In this document: positions 1 through 5,953 of the stretch, piece after piece
How positions within the stretch are numbered: the first letter of the stretch is position 1
Layout: the number at the start of each line of letters is the position of its first letter
Origin: Gammaproteobacteria bacterium
GTDB lineage: Bacteria; Pseudomonadota; Gammaproteobacteria; Steroidobacterales; Steroidobacteraceae
Assembly: GCA_028293725.1 (NCBI GenBank)
Contig: JAQGOE010000012.1
Location: 1-5,975, forward strand
DNA length: 5,975 nucleotides
Direction of reading: 5' to 3'
Made by a program: the position numbers and the translations under genes
Notes under the pieces: model-generated
Told to the model about the DNA's origin: nothing
What the model saw: only the letters and a program-made list of their open reading frames with translations
The model's database searches: none

Positions 1-317
1 GCGAGCCGAGCCAGCTCAGCATCGAGGAAAGCCACGTCGAATGCCGCGTTGTGGATCACGAGTTCGGCATCGGAAATGAAGGTTATGAGCTCTTCCGCCA
101 CTTCCGCGAACTTGGGTTTGTCGTCGAGGTCGGCGCGCTTAATGCCGTGCACAGCCATGGCGCCCTCGTCGATCGCCCGCTCGGGATTCAGATAGCGATG
201 GAAGGTGCGGCCGGTCACTCGCCGGTTCACGATCTCGACGCAGCCTATTTCAATGATTCGGTGACCGAGCTCGGGTTCGAGGCCGGTGGTTTCGGTATCG
301 AGGACGATTTGGCGCAT
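1..317 (-). CDS. dnaQ: DNA polymerase III epsilon subunit (3'-5' proofreading exonuclease), N-terminal part, cut by window edge
   Basis: Translating the minus strand from the ATG at 315-317 gives 105 residues before the window ends. The protein begins MRQIVLDTETTGL and carries two of the three DEDD exonuclease motifs: ExoI with D7 and E9 in DTETTG, and ExoII HNAAFD at 89-94 with D94. The stretch AMAVHGI near residue 55 is also typical of DnaQ. ExoIII with its His and last Asp, and the C-terminal tail that binds the alpha subunit, lie outside the window. In this family the subunit removes misincorporated bases at the replication fork as part of the Pol III core. No in-frame ATG or GTG lies in the codons just upstream, which supports this start, although no clear Shine-Dalgarno precedes it. 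It follows rnhA on the same strand, the neighbour expected in Gammaproteobacteria. Other DnaQ-fold exonucleases such as ExoX or RNase T fit the N-terminus less well. Confidence 0.95.
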   Translation of the reverse strand, partial: MRQIVLDTETTGLEPELGHRIIEIGCVEIVNRRVTGRTFHRYLNPERAIDEGAMAVHGIKRADLDDKPKFAEVAEELITFISDAELVIHNAAFDVAFLDAELARL

Positions 318-332
318 GGGCGGCGAGTTTAC

Positions 333-338
333 ATTATG
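333..338 (-). promoter_or_regulatory. Candidate -10 box for dnaQ
   Basis: On the minus strand the hexamer CATAAT matches the sigma70 -10 consensus at five of six positions. It ends 15 bases before the dnaQ ATG, so a transcript from it would have a very short leader. I found no convincing -35 at the standard spacing. It is plausible because dnaQ is 129 bases from rnhA and could need its own promoter, but it is only a pattern match. Confidence 0.25.
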
Positions 339-415
339 CCGTTGAGGAGCACCGGCGCTTGGGGCGGCCGCAGTAGGCGAGCATTGGAACAACGGGCTCC
401 CAAGTAGCAGCTTTC

Positions 416-433
416 AGGCCCGAGGTTGGGCCT
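416..433. other. GC-rich hairpin between rnhA and dnaQ
   Basis: AGGCCC at 416-421 and GGGCCT at 428-433 form a perfect 6-bp stem with a 6-base loop, starting 13 bases beyond the rnhA stop codon. An alternative fold pairs CGAGG (421-425) with CCTCG (431-435). Neither strand has a T-run after the stem, so it is not a standard intrinsic terminator. It may attenuate transcription or stabilise the 3' end of the rnhA message, or it may be chance in GC-rich DNA. Confidence 0.3.
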
Positions 434-446
434 CGCTCAGCGGACC

Positions 447-902
447 TTAGAGCGGCCCGGGCACTCCCGCCCGCATTGAGTCAATGGCCTCGTTGGCAAG
501 CTGGTCGACGCGCTCGTTGCCCGGTACCCCCGAGTGGCCTCTCACCCAGCGCCACTCGATCTTGTGTCGCGCCGCAAGGGCGTCGAGCTGCTCCCACAGG
601 TCCTGGTTCTTGACCGGCTTACGGTCCGCCGTCTTCCAGCCGCGCGCCTTCCAGTTTTTCAACCACTCGGTGATGCCTTTGCGAACGTACTCTGAGTCGG
701 TATAGATGAGCGCTGCCGACGGCCGCTTCAGCGCCTCGAGTGCGCGAATCACTGCGGTGAGTTCCATGCGGTTGTTGGTCGTGAGCGCTTCTGCACCCGA
801 CAACTCCCTTACATGCTCACCAGAAGTGAGTAACGCGCCCCAACCGCCGGGCCCCGGATTGCCGCGACAAGCGCCATCCGTGTAAATCTCAACGAGGCTC
901 AT
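447..902 (-). CDS. rnhA: Ribonuclease HI
   Basis: This complete 151-residue protein is close to the usual length of about 155 for bacterial RNase HI, a cytoplasmic endonuclease that cuts the RNA strand of RNA:DNA hybrids (R-loops, primer remnants). The opening [18 protein letters not shown] is the family signature. The four metal-binding acidic residues are present: D9, E47 (in NNRMEL), D69 (in YTDSEYV) and D133 (in NERVDQLAN). The catalytic-loop histidine H123 lies in [11 protein letters not shown]. The basic handle region is kept, with [20 protein letters not shown] at about 80-99, so it resembles E. coli RNase HI rather than the handle-less archaeal type. The ATG is 7 bases after the upstream methyltransferase stop and has no clear Shine-Dalgarno, so translation may be coupled to that gene. 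dnaQ follows on the same strand; in E. coli the two genes are adjacent but divergent. Confidence 0.97.
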   Translation of the reverse strand: MSLVEIYTDGACRGNPGPGGWGALLTSGEHVRELSGAEALTTNNRMELTAVIRALEALKRPSAALIYTDSEYVRKGITEWLKNWKARGWKTADRKPVKNQDLWEQLDALAARHKIEWRWVRGHSGVPGNERVDQLANEAIDSMRAGVPGPL

Positions 903-909
903 GAACTAG

Positions 910-1662
910 TTAGAGACCCGACCGTGTGGTGGGCTTGACGAGACCGCCGAGCACGCCGGTTTTTTCGCGGAAACGCGGGCGGACGGGTGTCAGGGTGTAG
1001 ACACGCTTGCGGGCCTTGAGAAGATAGGCGCTCGCCGGCAGCGGATGGGTGAGGCCCCGGCGCAGGATCCGGCCGGTGCCTTCGCCTTTCGAGAGCCCCT
1101 TGCTCCAGGGACTGCAGTACAGGTAACTGTGCTCCGCGACGACTTCATAGCCGAGCAGTACGAGCCATTCCCGCAAGCGCCGTTCCGATAGCACCCGGCG
1201 CATGCCGGGCGGGAAGCCGCTCCGACTCCAGCGCGCCCGCATGCCCCATAGGCTGATGGGGTGAAACCCCAGCACGAGCAGCTGCCCTTCGGCCACCAGG
1301 ACGCGGTCCACCTCTCGAACGATGGCGTAGGGATCCGCCGCGAATTCGAGTGTGTGCGGCAATAGAACAGCGTCGACCGAGTCACTGGTGACTGGTAATT
1401 GCGACGGTCTGGCAATTATGTCCGCTCCGCCTGGGAACCCCTGCGCGGCTACGACTGTCTGACGTCTTGTGCGGCAACACGACAGTAAATCTCGTGAGCT
1501 GCCCCATGCGCCAACTTGCAGGAATTCCCAGCCAAAAACGTCTTCGAGCGCCTCGCCCAACAATTCCGATTCGGCGCCAAGCAACGCGCGCCCGAGCGGT
1601 GTTTGCCACCAGGCCGTGAGGGCGGCATCGCGATTGAGAAGTGGGGAACTGCGAACTGGCAC
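910..1662 (-). CDS. YafS-like class I SAM-dependent methyltransferase
   Basis: This 250-residue soluble protein resembles the methyltransferase encoded beside rnhA in many Gammaproteobacteria (YafS in E. coli). Residues 16-29, LTAWWQTPLGRALL, are the family's typical N-terminus. FLQVGAWGSS at 47-56 occupies the place of SAM-binding motif I with only G51 and G54 of the usual glycine pattern. DSVDAVLLPHTLEFAADP at 94-111 fits motif II and the following helix, and LVAEGQLLVLGFHPISLWG at 122-140 matches motif III of the Methyltransf_11 type. The basic C-terminus (about 215-245) has no recognised domain. The substrate is unknown. The chosen start is the GTG at 1660-1662; the frame stays open upstream to about 1695 without an ATG, no strong ribosome site is visible, and the start is uncertain by about ten codons. 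It is the first gene of the minus-strand set and is divergent from mltD. Confidence 0.85.
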   Translation of the reverse strand: MPVRSSPLLNRDAALTAWWQTPLGRALLGAESELLGEALEDVFGWEFLQVGAWGSSRDLLSCCRTRRQTVVAAQGFPGGADIIARPSQLPVTSDSVDAVLLPHTLEFAADPYAIVREVDRVLVAEGQLLVLGFHPISLWGMRARWSRSGFPPGMRRVLSERRLREWLVLLGYEVVAEHSYLYCSPWSKGLSKGEGTGRILRRGLTHPLPASAYLLKARKRVYTLTPVRPRFREKTGVLGGLVKPTTRSGL

Positions 1663-1703
1663 GACGTAGCGCTGGTAATAGTGTGAAGTTACCGGTTAAA
1701 TTC

Positions 1704-1716
1704 GGATCACTGATCC
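1704..1716. repeat. Perfect 13-base inverted repeat, candidate operator
   Basis: GGATCA-C-TGATCC is a perfect dyad with 6-base arms around one central base. It sits 42 bases upstream of the methyltransferase GTG and 74 bases upstream of the mltD start, inside the divergent promoter region and next to its AT-rich segment. Its length and position fit a binding site for a dimeric regulator, but no known operator consensus is recognised. Confidence 0.35.
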
Positions 1717-1775
1717 AGTAGCGTCCTAAGCCGATGGCCCACGCCGCCCGGCGCGGGGAAAGTTAGCACGCCCAC

Positions 1776-1781
1776 AGAGGA
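1776..1781 (+). promoter_or_regulatory. Ribosome binding site deciding the mltD start
   Basis: AGAGGA lies 9 bases before the TTG at 1791 and 12 bases before the GTG at 1794. The nearer spacing favours TTG, but either could be used. The frame opens only at about 1767 and offers no ATG before residue 18. Confidence 0.5.
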
Positions 1782-1790
1782 TTTCGGAAA

Positions 1791-3452
1791 TTGGTGACGG
1801 AAACGATTCGACGTACGCGTCATGCCCTTCTGACCTCTGTAATGCTGGTGATTTCCGCGTGCGCGCACGCGCCCGCCGAGCGCCCCATGGTGCAGGTGAG
1901 GCAGCCGCAGCCAGTCGGCGCCGTCCTTCCTGAGGGCCCGAGCAGTACTTATCCCAAGGCGCCCATCCCGCCGTCGGCCCAGTCCCCGCTTGTCACCGAG
2001 CCCTCGGCGGCACCCGCTGAAGAGCCGACGCAGGTTGCGGGCCTCACCCCGGCGCAATACCAGGATCTCTTCGATCGGATGCGGGCCGGCTTCAAGCTGG
2101 ATGACCATCCAGAAGAGCACGGGATCGACCAGCAGCTTGACTGGTTCGCATCGAATCCAGACTACATGCAGCGCGCCTTCGGCCGCTCCGAGCTTTACCT
2201 CTACCATATCGTCACTCAACTCGAAGCACGCGGCATGCCGCTCGAGATCGCTTTGCTGCCGGTGGTGGAAAGCGCGTTCGAGCCCTACGCGTACTCCCGC
2301 GCGCGAGCCTCTGGATTGTGGCAGTTCATTCCCGAGACCGGATCACGCTACGGCATGAAGCAGGACTGGTGGTATGACGGCCGCCGCGACATCGTCGAGG
2401 CCACGCGCGGCGCGCTCGATTATCTGCAAGCGTTGCACGACGAATTCAACGGCGACTGGCTGTTGGCGATTGCCGCTTACAATTGCGGGGAAATGGCTGT
2501 TGAGCGCGCGGTCGACAACAATCAGCGGGCGGGTAAGCCGATCGACTTCTGGAGTCTGAAGTTGCCGGCGGAAACGCGGGCCTATGTCCCGAAGTTGCTG
2601 GCGATGAAGCGCCTGGTCTCTGACCCCGAGACATATGGCTTATCGATCAGCTCGATTCCGAACCAGCCTTATTTCGCACGCGTCGAGACAAAGGGACAGA
2701 TAAACCTGAAGCTCGCTGCGGAAATCGCGGGCGTGACCCCCGACGAGTTATATGAGCTCAACCCGGCGTTCCATCGCTGGGCTACCGACCCCGCGGGCCC
2801 GCACTACCTGCTCCTCCCGGTAGATGCCGCGCAGGTTTTCAACGACAACCTCACGCAGCTCACCGAAGAGCAGCGAATGGGTTTGACGCATTACACGGTC
2901 CGTAAAGGCGACTCGGTTGTGTCGGTGGCACACCATTTCGATACCACCGTGAATGTCATTCGTGACCTGAACGGTCTGCCCGAGGGACGCCTCACGGTCG
3001 GCACCGACCTGCGCATCCCCTCCTCCACTGCGGTTCAGCTGCCGGCCAAAGTGATGCTGGCCGCCGCCCGGGTCGACGGGAAAGTCCGTGAGAACCGCCG
3101 CGTGCGCCGGGTACATATACAGACTGTGCATGCGGGAGAGTCGTTGTGGACGATCGCGCGCCGTCACGGGCTTAACGTGAACACGCTGGCGTCGATTAAC
3201 GGCATGCACGCGGGCGACTCGCTGCGTGCGGGACAGAAGATCAAATTGTCCACCAGTAACTCCGCACCGCGCGCGAGCTCCTCCAGTCGCCGTGTCGTCT
3301 ATATCGTGCGCGCCGGCGACACGCTGCGGCAGATTGCGAAGCTGTTCCAGGTCTCGGTTTCCCAGATCCTGGGCTGGAACGGCATGAGCTCCGAGACCCA
3401 AATTCTCAAGGGTCAGAAACTGACGATCCGGGTTGCCAGCCGCGGCAGCTAA
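1791..3452 (+). CDS. mltD: Membrane-bound lytic murein transglycosylase D, lipoprotein with three LysM repeats
   Basis: This 553-residue protein is a predicted outer-membrane lipoprotein that cleaves the MurNAc-GlcNAc bond of peptidoglycan to form 1,6-anhydro ends. Residues 7-24 form a basic then hydrophobic signal peptide ending in the lipobox ISAC, with lipidated C24 and no Asp at +2, which fits outer-membrane sorting. A proline/alanine-rich linker runs to about 80. The SLT domain spans about 148-245: LLPVVESAFEP contains catalytic E160, followed by SGLWQFIPETGSRYG (174-188), the YDGRRD motif (195-200) and LLAIAAYNCGE (224-234). A connecting region (about 290-345) precedes three LysM peptidoglycan-binding repeats at about 367-410, 442-486 and 502-546. 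E. coli MltD is shorter, about 452 residues with two LysM repeats. The start is TTG 1791 or GTG 1794; the ATG at 1842 would destroy the signal peptide. fabI follows 72 bases later on the same strand. Confidence 0.95.
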   Translation: MVTETIRRTRHALLTSVMLVISACAHAPAERPMVQVRQPQPVGAVLPEGPSSTYPKAPIPPSAQSPLVTEPSAAPAEEPTQVAGLTPAQYQDLFDRMRAGFKLDDHPEEHGIDQQLDWFASNPDYMQRAFGRSELYLYHIVTQLEARGMPLEIALLPVVESAFEPYAYSRARASGLWQFIPETGSRYGMKQDWWYDGRRDIVEATRGALDYLQALHDEFNGDWLLAIAAYNCGEMAVERAVDNNQRAGKPIDFWSLKLPAETRAYVPKLLAMKRLVSDPETYGLSISSIPNQPYFARVETKGQINLKLAAEIAGVTPDELYELNPAFHRWATDPAGPHYLLLPVDAAQVFNDNLTQLTEEQRMGLTHYTVRKGDSVVSVAHHFDTTVNVIRDLNGLPEGRLTVGTDLRIPSSTAVQLPAKVMLAAARVDGKVRENRRVRRVHIQTVHAGESLWTIARRHGLNVNTLASINGMHAGDSLRAGQKIKLSTSNSAPRASSSSRRVVYIVRAGDTLRQIAKLFQVSVSQILGWNGMSSETQILKGQKLTIRVASRGS

Positions 3453-3524
3453 CACGGCAGCCGCCGCGTTCGCTACACTTCGCGCCCATCAGAGCCCCCA
3501 TCCCCGGGGCGCGGAGACGTTGCA
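3453..3524 (+). promoter_or_regulatory. Leader and probable promoter region of fabI
   Basis: TACACT at 3474-3479 matches four of six positions of a -10 box and would give a leader of about 40 bases, but no -35 hexamer sits at 16-18 bases upstream. CGCGGC (3441-3446, end of mltD) can pair with GCCGCG (3463-3468) around a 16-base loop without a following T-run, so it is a poor terminator. The palindrome CCCCGGGG covers 3502-3509. CGGAGA at 3512-3517 is a good Shine-Dalgarno, 7 bases before the fabI ATG. Readthrough from mltD remains possible. Confidence 0.35.
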
Positions 3525-4325
3525 ATGGGATTTCTCGCTGGCAAGCGCGCGCTGATCGTAGGTGTAGCCACCGATCGCTCGATCGCCTGGGGCATTGCTC
3601 AGGCGATGCATCGCGAGGGCGCGGAGCTCGCGTTCACGTACCCGAACGACCGCATGAAAGAGCGCGTCGAGCCGCTTGCGCACTCGCTCGGATCGAAGCT
3701 GACCATGCAGCTCGACGTCACGGTGGACGGGCAGATCGACGAATCCTTCGACCTCCTCAAGCGTGAGTGGGGCCAGCTCGACATCGTCATCCACGCGGTG
3801 GCGTTCGCGCCGAGCGAGGCAATCAAAGGCAGCTTCGTCGACAACACCTCGCGGGAAGCCTTCCGGATCGCTCACGATGTTTCGAGCTACAGTTTCACGG
3901 CCCTCGCGCGCGGCGCGGCGCCTCTCATGGCCGGGAGGCAGGGGGCGCTTCTAACATTGTCGTATCTGGGCGCCGTGCGCTCCATTCCGAGTTACAACGT
4001 CATGGGACTCGCAAAGGCGAGTCTCGAAGCGAACGTGCGGTTCATGGCTGCGGACCTTGGGCCGCGTGGCATCCGCGTAAACGGCATCTCCGCGGGCCCG
4101 ATCAAGACGCTCGCTGCCGCAGGGATCGCCGGCTTTCGCAAGATGTTGAATCGGGTCGCTGAAGTGGCGCCCATGCGGCGGAATGTCACGCCGGAGGATG
4201 TCGGCAATGCGGCGGCCTTCCTGTGCTCGGATCTCGCGGCGGGGATTACCGGGGAGATTCTCTATGTAGATGGTGGATTCAACACTGTCGGCATGAGTTT
4301 TCCGGAGACCGCTACCGAAGGCTGA
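3525..4325 (+). CDS. fabI: Enoyl-[acyl-carrier-protein] reductase (NADH), FabI
   Basis: This 266-residue cytoplasmic enzyme reduces trans-2-enoyl-ACP to acyl-ACP, the last step of each fatty acid elongation round. It belongs to the short-chain dehydrogenase superfamily and aligns almost without gaps to the 262-residue E. coli FabI. The nucleotide-binding segment is [13 protein letters not shown] at 13-25, and D64-V65 matches the adenine-contact position. The catalytic residues are Y147 in LSYLGA, Y157 in PSYNVMG and K164 in LAKAS, the Y-x6-K pattern typical of Fab[12 protein letters not shown] (188-198), FRKML (204-208) and [19 protein letters not shown] (234-252) are further family blocks. 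Position 93 is Ala where E. coli has Gly, in the triclosan pocket. The ATG has a good ribosome site (CGGAGA, 7 bases away). The convergent GST gene ends 48 bases beyond the stop with no intrinsic terminator between. Confidence 0.96.
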   Translation: MGFLAGKRALIVGVATDRSIAWGIAQAMHREGAELAFTYPNDRMKERVEPLAHSLGSKLTMQLDVTVDGQIDESFDLLKREWGQLDIVIHAVAFAPSEAIKGSFVDNTSREAFRIAHDVSSYSFTALARGAAPLMAGRQGALLTLSYLGAVRSIPSYNVMGLAKASLEANVRFMAADLGPRGIRVNGISAGPIKTLAAAGIAGFRKMLNRVAEVAPMRRNVTPEDVGNAAAFLCSDLAAGITGEILYVDGGFNTVGMSFPETATEG

Positions 4326-4373
4326 GGGCGCTCTGCTGGCTGCGGCGCGGCGCCATGAAGGCTTCGAGGAGTC

Positions 4374-5036
4374 TCAGTCGGTTGTTGCGCGCGATGCCAT
4401 GAAAGCCTTGAGTCCGTCGTCCATCTCGCGCCAGACATGGCCGAGATGGGGGTCGCGGCGCACGACGTCTGTGTAGGCGCTTATCGCTTCGTGGCGATCG
4501 AGAAGCTCGGTACGACCGGAGAAGTTCATCAACCCTTCCAGGGTGAACCGGAGGGGTGCGAGCCATGCATCTGCTGTCGAGAGCCGATCACCGACCGCGT
4601 ACGTGCCCGGCATCAGAACTTCGTTGAGATGTTTCAACGCGCCGTCTAGCTTGGCCATCTGCGAGGCTATGGCCGCTTCGTCGCGGGCTTTGGTGTCGAA
4701 CAGTCCGAACAGGGGCATGATGGACGTCATAACGTACTGCTCGGCGACTTGCGTGATGAAGCGCACGCGCGCGAGGTCCTGCGGTGAGCGTGGCCGCAGC
4801 GATGATTCGGGGTAAGCGTCTTCGAGATATTCGACTATGACACCGGACTCGGCCACTGTTGTGCCGTCGTCGAGCACGAGGACGGGAACCCGCACGAGCG
4901 GATTCAACTTTCGATACTCCACCGAGGTGCGCCAGTCGGACGGCGGCGCAACGATCTCAACCGGCAGATCCTTGGCATGAATTGCAACGCGCACGCGAGC
5001 GGCGAAGGGCGATAAGGCCAGTGAAAACAGCTTCAT
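4374..5036 (-). CDS. Glutathione S-transferase family protein
   Basis: This 220-residue soluble protein has the length and two-domain plan of a glutathione S-transferase. The thioredoxin-fold N-terminus (about 1-80) starts MKLFSLALSPFAARVRVAI, where S9 is the likely residue contacting the glutathione sulfur. VP at 50-51 is the conserved cis-proline site, and AESGVIVEYLEDAYP (62-76) is the glutathione-binding ES motif (E63, S64). The helical C-terminal domain (about 85-210) includes YAVGDRLSTADAWLAPL (146-162), the usual N-capping box with its Asp. The substrate cannot be told; conjugation, isomerisation or stress protection are all possible. The frame stays open far upstream, but the ATG at 5034-5036 is chosen because the fold begins there and GAGGA lies 4 bases before it. 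It is divergent from an AraC-family regulator, which may control it, and convergent with fabI. Confidence 0.9.
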   Translation of the reverse strand: MKLFSLALSPFAARVRVAIHAKDLPVEIVAPPSDWRTSVEYRKLNPLVRVPVLVLDDGTTVAESGVIVEYLEDAYPESSLRPRSPQDLARVRFITQVAEQYVMTSIMPLFGLFDTKARDEAAIASQMAKLDGALKHLNEVLMPGTYAVGDRLSTADAWLAPLRFTLEGLMNFSGRTELLDRHEAISAYTDVVRRDPHLGHVWREMDDGLKAFMASRATTD

Positions 5037-5116
5037 TGCATCCTCATGGGGGACAGTCTGATGCGCCGGACGATAGCGCGGACCCGGGCGAGCGCCTTGA
5101 AGATTCCCGACAGCAG
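5037..5116. promoter_or_regulatory. Divergent control region between the GST and AraC-family genes
   Basis: These 80 bases lie between two genes pointing away from each other, the usual setting for an AraC-type regulator acting on its neighbour and on itself. GAGGA read on the minus strand (5041-5045) is the GST ribosome site. On the minus strand TATCGT (5070-5075) is a weak -10 match and TTCAAG 20 bases upstream a poor -35. An imperfect dyad at 5076-5095 overlaps this area. No clear promoter is visible for the regulator, whose transcription may begin inside the GST gene. Confidence 0.4.
5076..5095. repeat. Imperfect 20-base dyad in the GST/AraC spacer
   Basis: GCGC-GGA-CCC and GGG-CGA-GCGC are arms around a central point between 5085 and 5086. 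Fourteen of twenty positions are symmetric, with the mismatches confined to the two 3-base inner blocks. It lies between the two divergent starts and could be an operator. AraC-family sites are often direct rather than inverted repeats, and GC-rich DNA gives such dyads by chance, so support is weak. Confidence 0.2.
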
Positions 5117-5953
5117 GTGACCGCCGAGCCCAAGGGCGTACTCGATCCCGCGCTGGCCGCGCAACGCTTCCGGCTGGCGCGCTTCGAGCCCGCCGCAGAC
5201 CTCCGGTCATTCGTCGAGCATTTCTGGATCGTGGCGTGGGATCTGCGGGGGCAGGAGCCTTACGTGCAGAAGACGCTGCCCTACCCTTGCGTGCACCTGG
5301 TGTTTGATGCTGGAAAGACGGCGATATTCGGGGTGATGCGGGGTGCCTTCGAGTATCGGTTGGAGGGAGCGGGTCGTGTGTTGGGTGTGAGGTTCCGGGC
5401 TGGCGGGTTTCGCGGGACACTGGGTGGGGCGGTTGCGGCGATAACGGATCGGACGATTCCGTTATCTGGCGTTTATGAGTTGGATTGTGATGCTGCCGAG
5501 GCATCTGTGTTGGGTGCGGAGGGGGATGCGGGGATGATGGAGGCTGCTGAGGCTATTCTGCGGACGCGCATTCCGCCGTTGGATGAGACTGTTGGCCACG
5601 TGGGCGAAATTGTCGACCGTATCGGGACGGACCGGACTATCAATCGAGTGGATGAGCTCGCCACGCAGATCGGTCTTGGCGAGCGGGCGTTGCAGCGGTT
5701 GTTTGTTGAGTATGTGGGTGTTTCGCCGAAGTGGGTTATCCGGCGATTTCGACTTCACGATGCGGCATCACGGCTTGCGAAGGCGGAGGATGTGAATCTA
5801 ACGCACCTCGCGCAGGAGCTTGGTTACTCCGACCAGGCGCACTTCACGCGGGATTTCAAGGCGATCGTCGGGCGCTCGCCATCGGATTACCGACGCTTGG
5901 CGACGTCGGTATCACTCGGCGGCTCAACCGGCCTCGGAGGCAATCCGAAGTGA
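5117..5953 (+). CDS. AraC-family transcriptional regulator with an N-terminal sensing domain
   Basis: Starting at the GTG at 5117 gives 278 residues. The N-terminal part (about 5-165) opens PKGVLDP and contains FVEHFWIVAWDLRGQ (32-46), LPYPCVHLVFD (54-64) and GVRFRAGGFRG (90-100), a pattern I recognise from AraC regulators with a DUF6597-like sensor; its ligand is unknown. The C-terminus is a standard AraC DNA-binding domain with two helix-turn-helix units: about 176-200 (VDELATQIGLGERALQRLF) and about 226-250, ending in the signature GYSDQAHFTRDFKAIVGRSPSDYRR split at 236-260. The start is uncertain: an in-frame GTG at 5021 would add 32 polar residues and overlap the divergent GST start, and neither GTG has a strong ribosome site. 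The conserved block near residue 5 favours 5117. Roughly 5290-5620 is unusually rich in G and T on this strand, with TTG and GGG codons uncommon in the neighbouring genes. Confidence 0.9.
   Translation: MTAEPKGVLDPALAAQRFRLARFEPAADLRSFVEHFWIVAWDLRGQEPYVQKTLPYPCVHLVFDAGKTAIFGVMRGAFEYRLEGAGRVLGVRFRAGGFRGTLGGAVAAITDRTIPLSGVYELDCDAAEASVLGAEGDAGMMEAAEAILRTRIPPLDETVGHVGEIVDRIGTDRTINRVDELATQIGLGERALQRLFVEYVGVSPKWVIRRFRLHDAASRLAKAEDVNLTHLAQELGYSDQAHFTRDFKAIVGRSPSDYRRLATSVSLGGSTGLGGNPK

Larger units (their letters stand above)
1663..1790. promoter_or_regulatory. Divergent intergenic region between the methyltransferase and mltD genes
   Basis: These 128 bases separate two genes that point away from each other, so promoters for both must lie here or overlap the gene starts. 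The most AT-rich part, about 1675-1705, is the likeliest site. On the minus strand TATTAC (1675-1680) is a four-of-six match to a -10 box for the methyltransferase. On the plus strand TTAAAT (1696-1701) is an equally weak match for mltD. Neither has a good -35 at normal spacing. The region also holds the palindrome ACCGGT (1691-1696) and a 13-base dyad, listed separately. Confidence 0.45.

Noticed and set aside
51..407. 118-codon plus-strand open frame
   Set aside because: It lies antisense to the clear dnaQ coding sequence with both exonuclease motifs, and shows no family features of its own.
318..446. Possible tRNA or small RNA gene between rnhA and dnaQ
   Set aside because: No T-loop sequence, acceptor pairing or cloverleaf could be found; only the short hairpin at 416-433 is evident.
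1707..2219. 170-codon minus-strand open frame overlapping the start of mltD
   Set aside because: It is antisense to a well-supported lipoprotein gene, has no recognisable domain, and long antisense frames are expected in GC-rich coding DNA.
2748..3455. 235-codon minus-strand open frame across the LysM part of mltD
   Set aside because: It mirrors the codon structure of mltD on the opposite strand, shows no domain, and has low-complexity Arg/Gly/Val-rich content typical of a shadow frame.
4327..4354. Possible terminator between fabI and GST (GGCGC at 4327-4331 with GCGCC at 4350-4354)
   Set aside because: The stem is only 5 bp with an 18-base loop and there is no T-run on either strand.
4859..5020. 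Upstream extension of the AraC-family frame into the GST gene
   Set aside because: It is antisense to conserved GST coding sequence and is Arg-rich low-complexity protein unlike a regulator N-terminus.
5037..5504. Upstream extension of the GST frame by about 156 codons
   Set aside because: The extension is rich in Pro, Arg and Ser, is antisense to the AraC-family gene, and the GST fold begins exactly at the ATG at 5036 with a ribosome site.
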